This document shows positions 24,441 through 36,599 of a stretch of DNA of 64,000 nt, piece by piece. The notes beneath the pieces were generated by a model. That model made no database searches, was not told the DNA's origin, and worked only from the letters and a program-made list of their open reading frames with translations. How positions within the stretch are numbered: position 1 is the stretch's first letter; the number at the start of each line of letters is the position of its first letter. The stretch lies in assembly GCA_948567375.1 (NCBI GenBank), contig OX419756.1, forward strand, positions 36,966,333-37,030,332, in the 5' to 3' direction. The DNA is from Lunularia cruciata (Eukaryota; Streptophyta; Marchantiopsida; Lunulariales; Lunulariaceae). Made by a program: the position numbers and the translations under genes.

Positions 24441-27400
24441 CTACGGTCTGCTAAGGCCGAAGAAGCCTCTTCCATATGTAGCTTCTTCGAGAATCGCAGT
24501 ACGGGCAATCTCGTCCTCACCCCGCTCATCCCGGTGTTCGTATGGAGCAACGAAGAATCTATCCTTGTTGGCCCTTTTCCAGTCTAGGAACTCTTTGGAA
24601 TTTTCAAGTTCCCTCACTGCCTTCAGTGTGTATTCTTTCGACGTGTCTTCATACTCTTGTTTACTTAGCGGCTTCTGCCCTGGAGACTTGTGAAACGTAG
24701 AAACAAAAGCTTCGTCATCAGCGTTGGTAGGCTTGGCCAGCTGTTTCCTCCGGCGCCCTGCACGTTAAAATGACAGCGTAATAGGAGGTAAGCTACCTGG
24801 TCTTTTTCGACATGACACTGCATAAGCATGTTCCTGCATTCCTCGCCCAGAGCAACTCACGCATGTGAGGAAAACATTAGCAAACGAGAAAGAATACCAG
24901 AGAATACCAAAAACCGTGTGAGTGAGTAGGTTTGAACCTGGAGTTGAGGCCTCGGATCTTGGACTGTTGCTGACTAACTGTGCACTTGTGATAAGGGAAT
25001 CAGTGCCAGGCAATCTCCGAAGAGCATCCATCTGTGCTTGTGTCATGTAAGTCTTCTTCTCCCTTCGAGGCGATTGAAAGGAAACGCCCTTGCCTATAAC
25101 AGGCCTGCCCAGGTAGAATACTCAGGTTAAAAACTGGAGACAAAATTATTCAATTGTTCTCTGAAAGAACGCGCATAAACTTACGACTTAGGCTTCCAAG
25201 CATTTATTTATCGTTCTTGATAGGTCGGATGGTAGAAGACAAAAACATTAAAATTTTACTTACCCTGATGACCAGCTTTCTTGCACATAGTCGCAGAACT
25301 CGGTGACACATAATCTAACATTCAAAATAATATATGCCGCAGCCGATCCTCCGATGAACGCCAGCAGCATAAACAACGGATCAATGGAGCTCTGTGATGA
25401 GAAAACAATCAAGTTATCTAACAGAAGCCATGTTCAAAAGTCTTGTGATTGTCACCTCCGGTATCATGAGAGCCTAGCTCTACACCAAGCAGAAAAAGCA
25501 GAAACGCCCAAAAGTAGAGCAGACCTAATGTATATATTGCTCTGGTGCAGATAACTAAATACCTGGAGCAGGCAGACAGAGCCTATCACTCGTATAGCCC
25601 ATTTCACAAATTTTGCTGTTCCATCATCAATGCTTCCATCTTCTGCAATTACCATCTTGCGGACACCCCAGTATCCAACCCACGCGCCAAGGAGACCAAT
25701 GCCCACTCCTAGGAAAACAGCCAACTGAAAACAAACAATAACGGGTCAGAAAGACTATTTGAAGTTAAAATCATAGGATTGAGATAACTCACAAACCTAC
25801 ACAACAGATTTCGAGAAACTGGCGCACTGGCTTAAGTTACAAAAACTAGCGTGGAACAAGAATTCAATGTTGTACACTTACAGGGTTGTACATATCTTCA
25901 CTGAAACCTAGCTCCAACAATATCGATGAAACGAGGCTACCAAAATAGCTTACCACCACCGTCCCAAGGCCAACCTGCAATCACCGAAAAGACATGTTGC
26001 TTCTTACAATGCTGGCCCCTTCAATTGTTCAAAGCTTCTCAAACAAGACACACAAACTTGATGCTCGCTCCGCGAAACGCAGTCATGTCCATAATACTCT
26101 TAAATCTCAGAGGTAAATTGGAAAGGATTCAGACTTACAAGAGAGCCATATAGAACGATGTACAAGGAGCTCTTGCGACCTGTTGGTAGAAGCTTCATTG
26201 ACTGTAGCAGGATCATTTCGATCATAAAGACGTGCATTACAAGGCATTAGATTGAGATCAGGTCTCGTCCATCCACCATGCCCAGGACGAAAGCAAGACG
26301 GTATCCCCAACTCAAGGATCACGAAGGGTCCATGTTTGAGACCTCAAATCTGACAGCAAATTGAAAAACTAGCACGTGTAGGAGAAGTCTAATAGATTAA
26401 CTTAGTTTCATTTAAGAATGGATCAGAAACTCAAGACTGCAAGTCTTACTGCGGGAAAGGTAAACTACAAGCAAATACAAGAGCACATTCAAATACATAT
26501 GAAACTTGTATCTGACATATATGAGGATACTAGAAGTACCTGATAGACAATGACAAGAACAACCAATATAATTCCCAAGGTCATCGCGGTAGTATAGTAA
26601 AATGGAACCCATCCACTCACAACAGGTGCCAAGACTAGCAAGATCGTGCCCAATCCCAGAAACACCAGCCGATATGCACTTCTTTCTGCAACCAATAAGG
26701 CGAGGTTTGAGCTGACACAATGTTGAAGTCAGGACTGCTTCGAACTACAATGACCAAGCTATTCTTCGCTATATCAGACACTGTAGAACGTCCAATTAAG
26801 ACCTTCACAAGAATGACCCAATCACGATACAAGAGAGTTACTACGTGGTGGTTTCGACGGATCACGAAAAGTAGTCGCAAGGTATCATCCAAGTTATCAA
26901 CAAATCCTGTCGTCTTAAAGATTTTCACTTTTCAATACACAAAACAGAAATTGGTTAGAAGTGATACCGTCATGCACGGAGACTGTCACACGAAGATCGG
27001 AAAGCGGTTCTGCTATACGGACATCAATGTATTTAGTTTCAAAGGGAGACATGGCACCACTCCATGATCCTGCCTTATCAAGGCTTCGCCAGCTTTCCTT
27101 CCCACATTGAGCTAGGCCCAGCAATCCGTTCCTGTAGAGTCAGAACCGTGATTAGAACAATCAGGAGAAGGAAAGGGAAAACGAGTATAAGCTGTGCGCA
27201 AGTTACGAGGGATCAAAAGTCAAAGTTTCCCTATCAAAGACTCTGCTTACAGCATGTACTTCATAACTTTCATATCCCACAGGGAAGACTGCTTGTAGAC
27301 AACGTTTCAATTGCTTTTTCTTTGTAGGCGCCTCACCTAGACCTCATGACGTTCTCAGTAGCTTACGTGTCGTATATGAAGTGCCTGCTTGTTGCATTAG

Positions 27401-28409
27401 AAACCCTAATTTAAGCCAACAAATAACATGGTGTAGAAGACAAGAGTACGTACTGATGAACACAAACATCAACTTTAGGAGTTCCAGAAAATAAACCGGC
27501 ACGGCTTGGAGCCTCAATCTTGACACGGAATGTGTGGAAAAACTTATCCGCATTCTGCCATCTGGAAATGCCGACTATTCGCAGGCGAGTAGCTACCACT
27601 AAATCACCGGGTTTCATTCCAGGTGATTCCTCCAGATACCCCTCAATGGCAAGGGGATGCACTGTGACTGATTTGTTCACCCCCACATCTGCAAGACGGC
27701 CGTAAGACCGAAGCAAAAATTAACATTATTGTCAAAAGATTTTGATTGGCGGTAAGAAGAACCAGGGTGCCATATGGTACAAAAGAGTTGATGTTATTGC
27801 TGCAGAGTTATTTGTCCATATTGGAATTTCCCCTTCTATATTCTCCGTTTAATTCTCTCCTACTTGTGTCTGAAAAAACAACCCCTGACAGCGCTTATTG
27901 ATAGGCTCATTGTACCGAGACCAACACACGAGAAAAAAATAGACCTGCAAGAAACGAGCTTTGCTACAGCTCGAGACGGGATGTTCTGCACCTGGAAACG
28001 AAGCTTGAAAACAGCGCAAATGTTACCAATCAAACTTTCTGCATGTGACCTACGAAATCTTTCAAAAGCGCTCGTTTAAAGTCGGAGCTAGAGGAAGGAC
28101 ATAAATGCCGCGTGTGTTAGAACACACTGTTGGAGAGAATATAAAATCCCCTTTAGGAGGGTCTCTGGAATTCCGATGACAATTGGCATTGTTCCTTTCG
28201 AGACGGGACTCAGAAAGCATGGAACATCCAAACTCAGAAACTTTTGAACATAAGAATGGAGAATGAAATTACTTCACCGTACCGTTCACGATATTCAAAG
28301 GCCCCAAGACCAAAGCTTCCGCCGGGGTGAAAAGGAGCACACAGAGCGCAAATCCAACAAACGAGCACATTCTCACCACCTTCAGTCGCTCTGTCTTCTT
28401 CAATTCCAT
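24441..28409 (-). CDS. PNET2: NEMP/PNET2-type nuclear envelope membrane protein, 10 exons
   Basis: Coding exons in transcript order: 28409-28283, 27688-27454, 27131-26968, 26685-26540, 26201-26139, 25974-25882, 25724-25563, 25391-25264, 25104-24938, 24757-24441. All nine introns are GT-AG and the phases agree, giving 1602 bases and a 533-residue protein. Residues 1 to about 30 form a signal peptide (hydrophobic CSFVGFALCVLLF). A lumenal domain follows to about 178. About five or six membrane segments lie between 181 and 353, including FYYTTAMTLGIILVVL, then MKLLPTGRKSS, GAWVGYWGVRKMV and SSIDP, all typical of plant NEMP (DUF2215) proteins. The C-terminus has LSKQEYEDTSKEY and ends in SRP before TAG. 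In Arabidopsis PNET2 proteins sit in the inner nuclear membrane and bind chromatin and lamina proteins; a similar role is inferred here. Confidence 0.93.
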
Positions 28410-30240
28410 TTTCGCTTTCTTGCAGGACTTTCTGGGTCCAAAATCCACCTCCGCCTACTCCTCATTCACCGCATGAGTTCCAATTCCTCGTTTCCTGCAA
28501 GATTCGCTAATCAATCTCTTGCCCGACCATAAATCTGTGATTGGAACGCTCGACGGATTTAATAATCCCTCTCTTCAGACCCACTCTTTTCTTCTCTCTT
28601 GCTGTCAGGAACTGTTCTCAAAAAAGAGAACGAAGAAGGAGGAGAGACACGGAAGTCGGGACATAATTCATTCCGTAGTATCCTGTGGACGAACGACCGT
28701 TTAACTGGACGAAGGCGACCCTAGTTCAACTCTGGCTTCAAACTTGGACTCCTTCTCTGCCGAAGGATTGGATATCGAACGGTCAGTGGGAGGAAAGGTC
28801 AAGCTGGCGGTTGAAGCATAACGCACTGTAACAGGTTGTGCTAAGCAATATTTTTCAAATATTTGTTTCAGTCCGACGTCACAGTGGATTGCTCGTGGAT
28901 GATCCGACGGAAAGAGGAAACTCCCTCACCGACTGCCTCGGACTGACTGATTCATTACGGGTTCACATCGTCATTTGCAGCTGGACCGTGGTATGTCAGC
29001 GTTAAACTGCCCGCATAGTTAACTTCAAACGCGTTGGGAAGAAATCTGTTCGCTAACACTTGTTGCAGTCGGTAAGAGATCGTGTAATGACCTCCGTTTG
29101 CCTGGATCACTCGAAATGCCCAAAACTGGAAATAAAGCTTATGCTGATTTTATTATTTTCAGTTTTTATTATAGTTTATTTTTCATCACTGAGCAAGCAA
29201 ACTATGATTTTCAGTACAAAAACCAAGGAGATGAGTGACACAAATTAGAAATATTTGGTTGCTCTCAAATATATATACACGAAGAATAGAATTTTAAGGT
29301 AATGCTTTGAAACAATATGAAATATAGAGAAGAACTATTTACATTCTAATTGTATATTCAAAAAAAATATAGAGTAAAGTCCAACAAAATCTTCCATGAA
29401 CGATTCTAAATATTTATAGAGTTAAAGAAAAGATATAAAAAAATTTGTCTTAATTTATTATTTCAACATAGAACCATATATAAAAAGAAATTATGAGAAT
29501 GATAAATTTTGATTTGAATCTATAAAAAATTCAGGAGAAACTTAATTGATGTGTTATTTGTTTCACCAATTTAGTTAGATTCTAATTTCAACAAATTAAC
29601 CTGGGTTGATATATGCAAAGAACACGAATCTAAGATATCCTTTGAGAAAAAATATAGATAAAATTATGATAAAATTTTAAACATTCATCAAGTTGATTTT
29701 CTTGCTATACTTGACGCATTTTCATATCAAATAAGTAATTTATTTATTTATTTTAATTCTAATAATATACATATCTAACTTAAGTGAATGAACAATTAGT
29801 GTATTGATTGACCTTATAACTCAGTGACTTAACTTTTTTAGAAACTTGCGATCATTTCCTCTAGGACTAAGATTAAAATTTTAAATTCTCTGGCCAAAAT
29901 TGTCTTAATTTTTATGAGTTCTTACTAACATTCAATTGTAATTCATGATTGTATAGAAACATTGAATATGAAATGTTGGATGATTCTGATAATATAGATA
30001 GTAATGCTAAGTGAACATGTTTTTGTGTTGACATTAAACAATTTCTCAATTTTCTGATTACAAAAAAATTAATTCTGTAAATAAGGTTTCTCTCAGAATA
30101 TTTCAGAAATAGATGAAAATGAAGTAATTCAAGATAAAAATTAAAATTCATTCTTCCGCATATGCAGACAAACAAATTAAGATCTAGAGTGGACGCAAAT
30201 TGCCGCATGCACGTGTGCACTACGAAAATTGTTGAAATTC
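28410..30240. other. Upstream region of the NEMP gene
   Basis: 28410-29110 is less AT-rich than its surroundings and should hold the 5' UTR and promoter. No unambiguous TATA box was placed. 29110-30240 is AT-rich with no recognisable feature. Confidence 0.5.
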
Positions 30241-30535
30241 TACATTATGGGTTGACGGTCGCTTAAGAATCCTTGGTATCACGGGGTCAAAGGGTGAACC
30301 GGGAACTTTTAAACCCGGAATATGACAAGGAAATTGGCTGGATGGCTGGACGCGGCCTTCCAGGGGCGAAGGCGCTTACAGCCGGGCTGGCTCCGTCCAT
30401 GTTACGGAGACAGCCGGACACACCCAGATGCGTCTATCCACCATAGACGGACGAGTTCAACCCCCTTATAATTGCGGCAGCCGGATGGGCTCCGCCTGAC
30501 GACGTGAACGCGTTTTGAGGATGGCAGATTAGGTT
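30241..30535. other. GC-rich island with hairpins
   Basis: A sharply bounded GC-rich segment lies in AT-rich DNA. It contains a 7-base perfect stem (CGTCTAT at 30431-30437 with ATAGACG at 30443-30449) and a second stem (CTCCGT at 30391-30396 with ACGGAG at 30404-30409, extended by GGCTG/CAGCC). No open frame of note and no tRNA or rRNA signature is recognised. It could be a structured RNA, a fragment of a GC-rich repeat or a CpG-rich regulatory island. Confidence 0.4.
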
Positions 30536-32213
30536 CTCCAAAGATGCTTTGGAGATTTACCTCTTCACATTTTAGAATTATTGGTAATAAGCAGTCCATT
30601 ATTGTATTTCTGAATTATGTCATATTATTGTTCTTACGTCGGCAAGCAATTATTGATTAATTTCAAGTCAAAGGATATTCGACCATACATGGAATACCAG
30701 TATGCCAGACTACCTTGTGATGGATAAACAATCGAGGATATGAGATTTTTGAGTTATTTTCTTTCTTTAGATAACTACTTAATTTGTGGGGTTGTAAAGT
30801 GAATCTTTATATTTACTATTTGGAGTCTAGTCACGTAATGCAAGTAAAGAACAGTTATATATATTGAGAAAGAACCCTTAAAGACATTATTCGTGTAGTA
30901 AAAGAATGATTTTCACAATTTGGATGTTCATGGAAAATTTGATGCTTTGAATACTAGTACGGATTAAAGACATTGAATACAATCCATGTTCTTCGGTTAT
31001 TTTTTTTATATTTTGTACATGAGATGCAAATTTGCATTTTTGTGCTATGGTTTTTTAACCACAATCAATCAACGTTTTGCCTTCAAATGATATCTTGGTT
31101 TCCAAGATGGTGGCATGCCATACAATTGACAATATGCAGTGAAAACCCAGATGTGTGCTAAGAGAAATACTGGTACTGAGATAGTAATCTACATCTCCTA
31201 GCAAGGAGAAGTCGTGGACAACCAAGAAAATGTGATACCAATGAAAACAATAACAAATGCAGTTTATTGTTAGGAAAAAGACACCCTTCTTGGAGGGGAA
31301 ACACAATCAAAGACTAGAATTTTCAAGCAAGATCTCTTGGTGAGATTCCAAATGTACTTAAGTACAAACAAACATTGCTTTTGAGAAAGAAGAGAGTATT
31401 ATTATATCTTTACTGTCATTTGATATAATTGTATCTTTGATTATATTGATTTTTGGATATCTTTGTCATATACTGAATAATCTCTTTTCAGGAGTAATTA
31501 TGCATAGGATTTTTTCAATTCAAGTGTAACAATGGGATAATATATTGTAGGTACAAACAGACAAAGATAAACTCACAACTACATGTAAAGCACCTTGCCA
31601 AGTAATGCCCAAGAAGTAGTGTCCAAGAGATAGAAGCCTACAAAGGAGTGTGCAGCCATTATCTTTGTCATGGAGTATGCAAATCTGCAAGAACTAAGCA
31701 CAAAGCCAAAAAGCAAGAGCTAAATTTTATGTCTGAGGCAAATGTGGTAGTAGACTCAGAAAAGAAACAGAGCAGAAAAGATTGGAGGAAAGTAAGCTCT
31801 AGGATCTGTGTTATGGTGTTGTCGTGCCATCTTTGCTGATTATCAACTAAGGACTAGTTAACCTTGCCAAAAAAGAAAAGTCTCAAAATCTTGAGAAACA
31901 TATAAGAGGGGATAGGCCAATATGGCACAAATTGACCTTTGAGCCTAGTGCAAATTAGTTTCATACATATTAACGATCAAAAAGGAAATTAATTAGGGTA
32001 TTTGCTGTAGAAACTAGCTGTCTTCCTGAACTTTATTCATATCTTGCTGCTTTGTTGAACCTTTATGCTCAAGGTCTTCTCTAAGGCTAAGGACATATAA
32101 ACATCCCTTCTAGTCTTTGCTTCTTCTAGCAATCTTTTGTAATATTGCACAATGGTTCATCACATGGAGAGGTGTAAGCAAAATGCTTAGATGTAAATAT
32201 TGTACAAAGATAA
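30536..32213. other. Unassigned AT-rich region
   Basis: No domain or repeat is recognised. Short frames are not supported by composition or motifs. Confidence 0.5.
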
Positions 32214-32368
32214 CTAATTAGACTATATGAATATTCTTATATCTACTCTATTAGGGCTTAGCCCCATTTGACGTATTTGGTCTCACCCTTGCACGGCTTG
32301 ATGGGGTCTTCCTATCCTTTGTGTTTTCTACATGGTCTCCCTTTCCCCCTCTAATTAGACTATATGAA
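32214..32368 (-). repeat. 119-bp insertion flanked by an 18-bp direct repeat
   Basis: CTAATTAGACTATATGAA occurs at 32214-32231 and again at 32351-32368. The 119 bases between them start AGGGGGAAAGGGAGACC on the minus strand and contain GGGTGAGACC and GGGGCTAAGCCCTAATAG. A direct repeat of this length is typical of LINE-driven retroposition. The insert may be a SINE or other short retroposon, but no tRNA-like head or poly-A tail is obvious. Confidence 0.45.
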
Positions 32369-32898
32369 AGCAGAAAGTATTCTCAAGACATAGAAGATAA
32401 GAAAAGAGCACTTGAAGCATTAACTTGAAACTAACGTATCTTTGACTTTCCAACTATGTCATTAGAAGATGATCAAACTAATGCCAATATGCATTGGCAA
32501 TAAAAAACAACAAAAGAATTGCTCAGCAATTATTCCAAGTCAATGCAAACCTCAAATAAAACAGTTTGGATATAAATTACACTTTTAGATATACCTATAC
32601 CAAGAATATATTATATAAATTTCCATAAAATTGCTCATAGGGGAGAAAGACACCCATATTGCTAACTTTGAAGATATTACTTGAAAGAATATCTACCCAT
32701 GAGTATCTAAGTGAAGCTCTCCAAGGCAGCTTGATAAGGTGGTCATTAATTAAGGAGTTTAGATAGAAATAAAATTCTCATTCAAATATCTATTAAACCT
32801 ATATGAAGATTAGGTGTGTGACAAAAAAATGTAGAAAATTCTCAAAATGTTTATTGAGACAACACGTTTAAAATATTAAATTTTATTATTGAGGTACA
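32369..32898. other. Unassigned AT-rich flank of element C
   Basis: No gene or repeat is recognised in this stretch. Confidence 0.5.
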
Positions 32899-33004
32899 TA
32901 TCATGCGTATATACATCGCTACACAACATACATCGCTGTCAACATCATACACTATAGGAGCACAACTCACACATAAGTCATACATAGACTCTAAAGTGCC
33001 ACAA
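32899..33004. repeat. Outer copy of a ~107-bp direct repeat around the LTR fragment
   Basis: It is about 91% identical to 33456-33563 by eye (shared block CTATAGGAG.ACAACTCACACATAAG). The two copies flank the LTR fragment 33005-33454 in the same orientation. Confidence 0.85.
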
Positions 33005-33454
33005 TAATCAGATTGCTTACCTCTCTCAACTCAACTCAACACAAATCAGTACTTGATATGTCACTCTATAAACTGCCAACAACTGGGCACTGATTACAGT
33101 CAAGCCACACCCACTCAAGCATAGAGAATCCAGGTGACGCTCGCCGGCCTCTGTCCACCATAGCCAGGAACTCGAAGGCTCAACATTAGAGAAGTGAGCT
33201 CTCTGGAGATCACTTTGAAACTATACCCCCTGGACTCGAGCTAGCTCTGAAACCCTAATGGTCCCGCTGACAGCACACTTGACGGTGTGAACGGTCCAAA
33301 GTGACGGTGGACCCCACCATGAAGTCAGTACCCCAAACACAAAATCTGATTGTCGGAAAGTAGTCTCTAAGAAACTGCTAAAATAACTCTAACTACTATC
33401 ACTAGAACTCCAGTGTCCGAGCAATCTAGATGCAATACTACAAATGGCGTGACA
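33005..33454 (-). repeat. LTR fragment at the 3' end of element C
   Basis: On the minus strand this starts TGTCACGCC exactly as the 5' LTRs of B and C do. It matches their first 450 bases, then stops at CTGATTA. The remaining 900 bases of the LTR are absent. It is on the right side and strand to be the 3' LTR of C, but it is truncated and bounded by the direct repeats. Confidence 0.7.
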
Positions 33455-33455
33455 A

Positions 33456-33577
33456 ATGTCGTGTGTATGTACATTTGCTACACAACAAACATCACTGTCA
33501 ACATCATACACTATAGGAGGACAACTCACACATAAGTCATACATAGACTCTAAAGTGCCACAATTGCCCCCCTAGCT
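33456..33577 (-). repeat. Inner direct-repeat copy and candidate polypurine tract of element C
   Basis: The minus strand reads AGCTAGGGGGGCAAT (33577-33563), a good polypurine tract, then TGTGGCACTTT, which looks like an LTR start. The 107-base repeat copy follows before the TGTCACGCC LTR fragment. A tract this far from the LTR start is not normal. Confidence 0.6.
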
Positions 33578-33731
33578 GGTGGTTAGGTCCCTCTAACTCC
33601 AGATAGCCATCTACTCTAAGTATATGGTATACCCTATAATGGGCAAAGATCATGAGGCCGGGTGCTATCAAGCCCCATCGTTAGTCGCCTATCTGCAATC
33701 TATACCATATAAAGAATGAACTAGCTATAGG

Positions 33732-33872
33732 TCAAATACATCTAGGACATAACCATTGTCCCTGAGGAACCACTGTGAGGGGAGGAGTCATACATGCAAT
33801 ATGTCATCCTCTTGAACAGCTATCACACACTAACATAGTAGCAGCTCCACTAGAAAAGCCACATAACATACA
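33732..33872 (-). pseudogene. PHD finger at the C-terminus of the element C polyprotein
   Basis: The minus strand encodes a Cys4-His-Cys3 zinc finger in PHD order: CMLC, then VCDSC 10 residues on, then H and C in HIAC, and finally QWLCPRC, three codons before the TGA stop at 33732-33734. A TGA replaces a codon between SRG and HIAC, where PHD fingers normally have the conserved Trp (TGG to TGA). PHD fingers bind histone H3 tails. Here it follows the SH3-like integrase end (GRTILRIREVLPSG), at the position where chromoviruses carry a chromodomain. A role in targeting integration is inferred. Confidence 0.82.
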
Positions 33873-35200
33873 CCTCAAGCCTGCACGTACAAGTGCCAAG
33901 CTTGGGTCCATAGTACCATCAATTTTTGGAAGGTGGCATGGCACACAATTGTGCACATGATCCTTCCAAACAACACCATCACGTCCTTCTAACACAAGGA
34001 CTCCAGATGGCAAAACCTCACGTATTCTCAAGATAGTGCGGCCAGTAGAAACATCAAGTGTCATTGGTGTTGTCTGCTATAGATATACATAGTCGCTTGG
34101 ATGAAATCAATGGATCGAGGGTCTATAACTCCCTCCTTGAATGGTAGCATAGCGTAAAGTATCTCTATGTTGAGCAATCGCCAAGTTCTCAAAGTCCATT
34201 GGCATCACTCTCCAAAAGATCTCTACCCGCTGAGAACATGCGCTCATCCATACATCAGGGTCATCTAAGTCCAAAACTACAGTAGCATCTTGATGAATGG
34301 ATGCAAGTAAATCTAGATCTCATCCATAGAGTAGAAAGTATGGAGAGAAGGATGCTAAGGAGGCTTGCCGGCTGAACCGATAGCCCATGGCCAACCAAGG
34401 TAATTGGAGATCCCAATCTCCCAAGTGGCCTCTCTAAAAAACCATACTTTCGCAATCCTTTCTTCACCGTCTGAACCACTCTCTCTGCTAAGCCATTTGC
34501 CTCAGGGTGATCCCGAGATGTAGTATGATGATCAATCAAAGCCTCGTCACACAAGACCTGAAACTCCCCCAAGAACTCTGTACCCTGATCAGTCAAAACC
34601 TTAGTTGGTGCACCAAAATGACTAAGAACTTGATCCAGAAATGAGTAAGTTTTCCCTTCACTAGACTTGTCAGGAAGTGCCACCAACTCAATCCACTTGG
34701 AGAAGTGCTCCACCATCACCAAAATGTATTGATGATGTCTCATAGTCAGCGGTAAAGGTCCGGCGAGTCCAAACTCCAATGGTAACCCAATCCCATGATA
34801 GGTAATGGGTGTAACTATGGCATAAGAGCATTGAATGATGCTCTAACTTGGTCACAAACCACACATCTAGCAAAAAACTGTTGTACCTTGGTCTGCATAC
34901 CGCACCACCAATAATGACTCTAGAGTAAGCTATATGTATGCTTTACTCCAAAATGTCCTAGCTCCTCATGAGCATGACGGACCAATTGTGATCTCTATGA
35001 TGGAAGTGGTACTACTCGCACTCTACCATCCTCCCATACACGCAAAAGGTGTCTACCCTCCTATCTAAACCGTTTGGCTTGTTGAAGAACATGGTCTCTC
35101 TCCTTGGCCCCAACTGTGCCACCCACAACACCAGTGCAAAGATAGTCCATCACTAAGACATCATCATGAATGTCTTGCTGAACTATACCAATATCTTCAC
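33873..35200 (-). pseudogene. Integrase of element C
   Basis: On the minus strand the zinc-binding part (HEELGHFGVKHTY and CVVCDQ) lies at about 34980-34850. The catalytic core includes LTDQGTEFLGEF and NGLAERVVQTV (34590-34480). The first catalytic Asp block reads MEFGLAGPLP instead of a DF.GPLP form, so this residue appears lost. An SH3-like end (34064-33900) leads into the PHD finger. Several stops and frame changes break the protein. It inserted the cDNA into the host genome. Confidence 0.85.
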
Positions 35201-36590
35201 TCTCTGGATCTGTGACCTCAATAACTCCTCCTGTATGGTTGAGAGAGATACCACCAAAGCCAATGCATGCCAACCTGGCACCATCTCCTCATCTGTCTCA
35301 CCATGCCAATGTGCTTTGGTCTGATCCTGTTGGCTCGGACATGGGTTTCTACTCAACCCATCTGCATCACGGTTCACCACTCCAAGTCTGTGAACAACCG
35401 TGAAATCATACTCCTATAAAATCAGAGCCCATTGTGCAAGCTTCCCTGAAAGCTTGTCGGACTCCATCAACCACTTCATTGGCTGATGATCAGTGATGAG
35501 AGTGAAGGGGTTACCAAATAGGTAACATTGGAAATGTGCTATTGCCCAAACTACTGCCAAGCACTCTCCCTCATATGAACTATACTTTGCCTCCACTGAA
35601 TTGTTAGAGCAACTAGTATAGGCCACCACAAACTCCTTCTCCTCATCATCATGCTGGGTGAGCACTGCTCCAAGCCCCAACATACTCCAATCAGTATGAA
35701 CCTGAAATGGTCATCCTCTGATCGGTCTCCTCAAAATAGGAGCAGATGTCAACCTCTTGAGCTCTACAAAAGCTCTCTCTTGCTTATCTCCCCAACACCA
35801 CTCTTGTGTAAGCTTGGTCAGCTTCGTCAAGGCCTTGGCAATGGCACTAAATCCTCTTACATAGAGGCAATAGAAGTTTGCCAACCCAAGGAATGCTCAC
35901 ACTCTGCTCACATCCGTAGGCCGAGGAATATGTGCAATAGCCTCCACCTTGCTCTGCTGAACACCAAGTCCTCCGGGGTAGATAGTGTGACCCAAATACT
36001 CAACCTGCTCGTGGAAGAATCTACACTTCCCAAGATGTAATTTGAGTCCATGAGATCTCAACCTCTCAAACACCTCCAACAATTGTCTCTCATGCTCCTC
36101 CACAGTAGTGCTATAAACCAAAATGTCATCAATATAGCACCGAGCAAACCAATCCATCTAGGATCCTATCCATGACACTCTGGAACTCAGCAGGAGTGTT
36201 CTTTAACCCAAATAGTAAGAACCTCCACTAATATAACACATCCTTGCCATGAGGATCAATAGCCTAAAATGTTGTCTTGGACTTATCCTCCTCCCTGATT
36301 GGCAACTGATGATATCCCGCTCAAAGATCCAAAGTACTGAAGACCTTTGCATGCCCAATCGCATCAAAAATCTCCTCCGGTGTAGGCATGGCATACCAAT
36401 CAGCCCTGGTCTGTCGGTTGATAGGATGGTAATCTCTACACATCCGCCCATCTGTATAGTTTCCATGCATATCCTTCTTGGTTGGCATCACTATCGTTGA
36501 TGCATACTCTCCATGTGAAATCTCCACCAAACTAGCCTCAAAAAGGTCACTACTCCGGCTCTGAATCAATGTCTTCTCCATCTCACTATA
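35200..36590 (-). pseudogene. Reverse transcriptase and RNase H of element C
   Basis: RT blocks read on the minus strand are MPTKKDMHGNYTDGRMCRDY, FDAIGHAKVFSTLDL, KTTF, FLLFGLKNTPAEFQ and the catalytic YIDDILVYS (about 36135). HGLKLHLGKCRFF and VEYLGHTI follow. RNase H (35683-35417) has the EGECLAVVWA and TDHQPMKWLM blocks. The style FGLKNAPAEFQRVMDR is that of chromovirus-related Ty3 elements common in algae and non-seed plants. Stops lie at the end of STLDL and before YIDDI, and there are frame changes. Confidence 0.88.
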
Positions 36591-36599
36591 TTGATAAGG

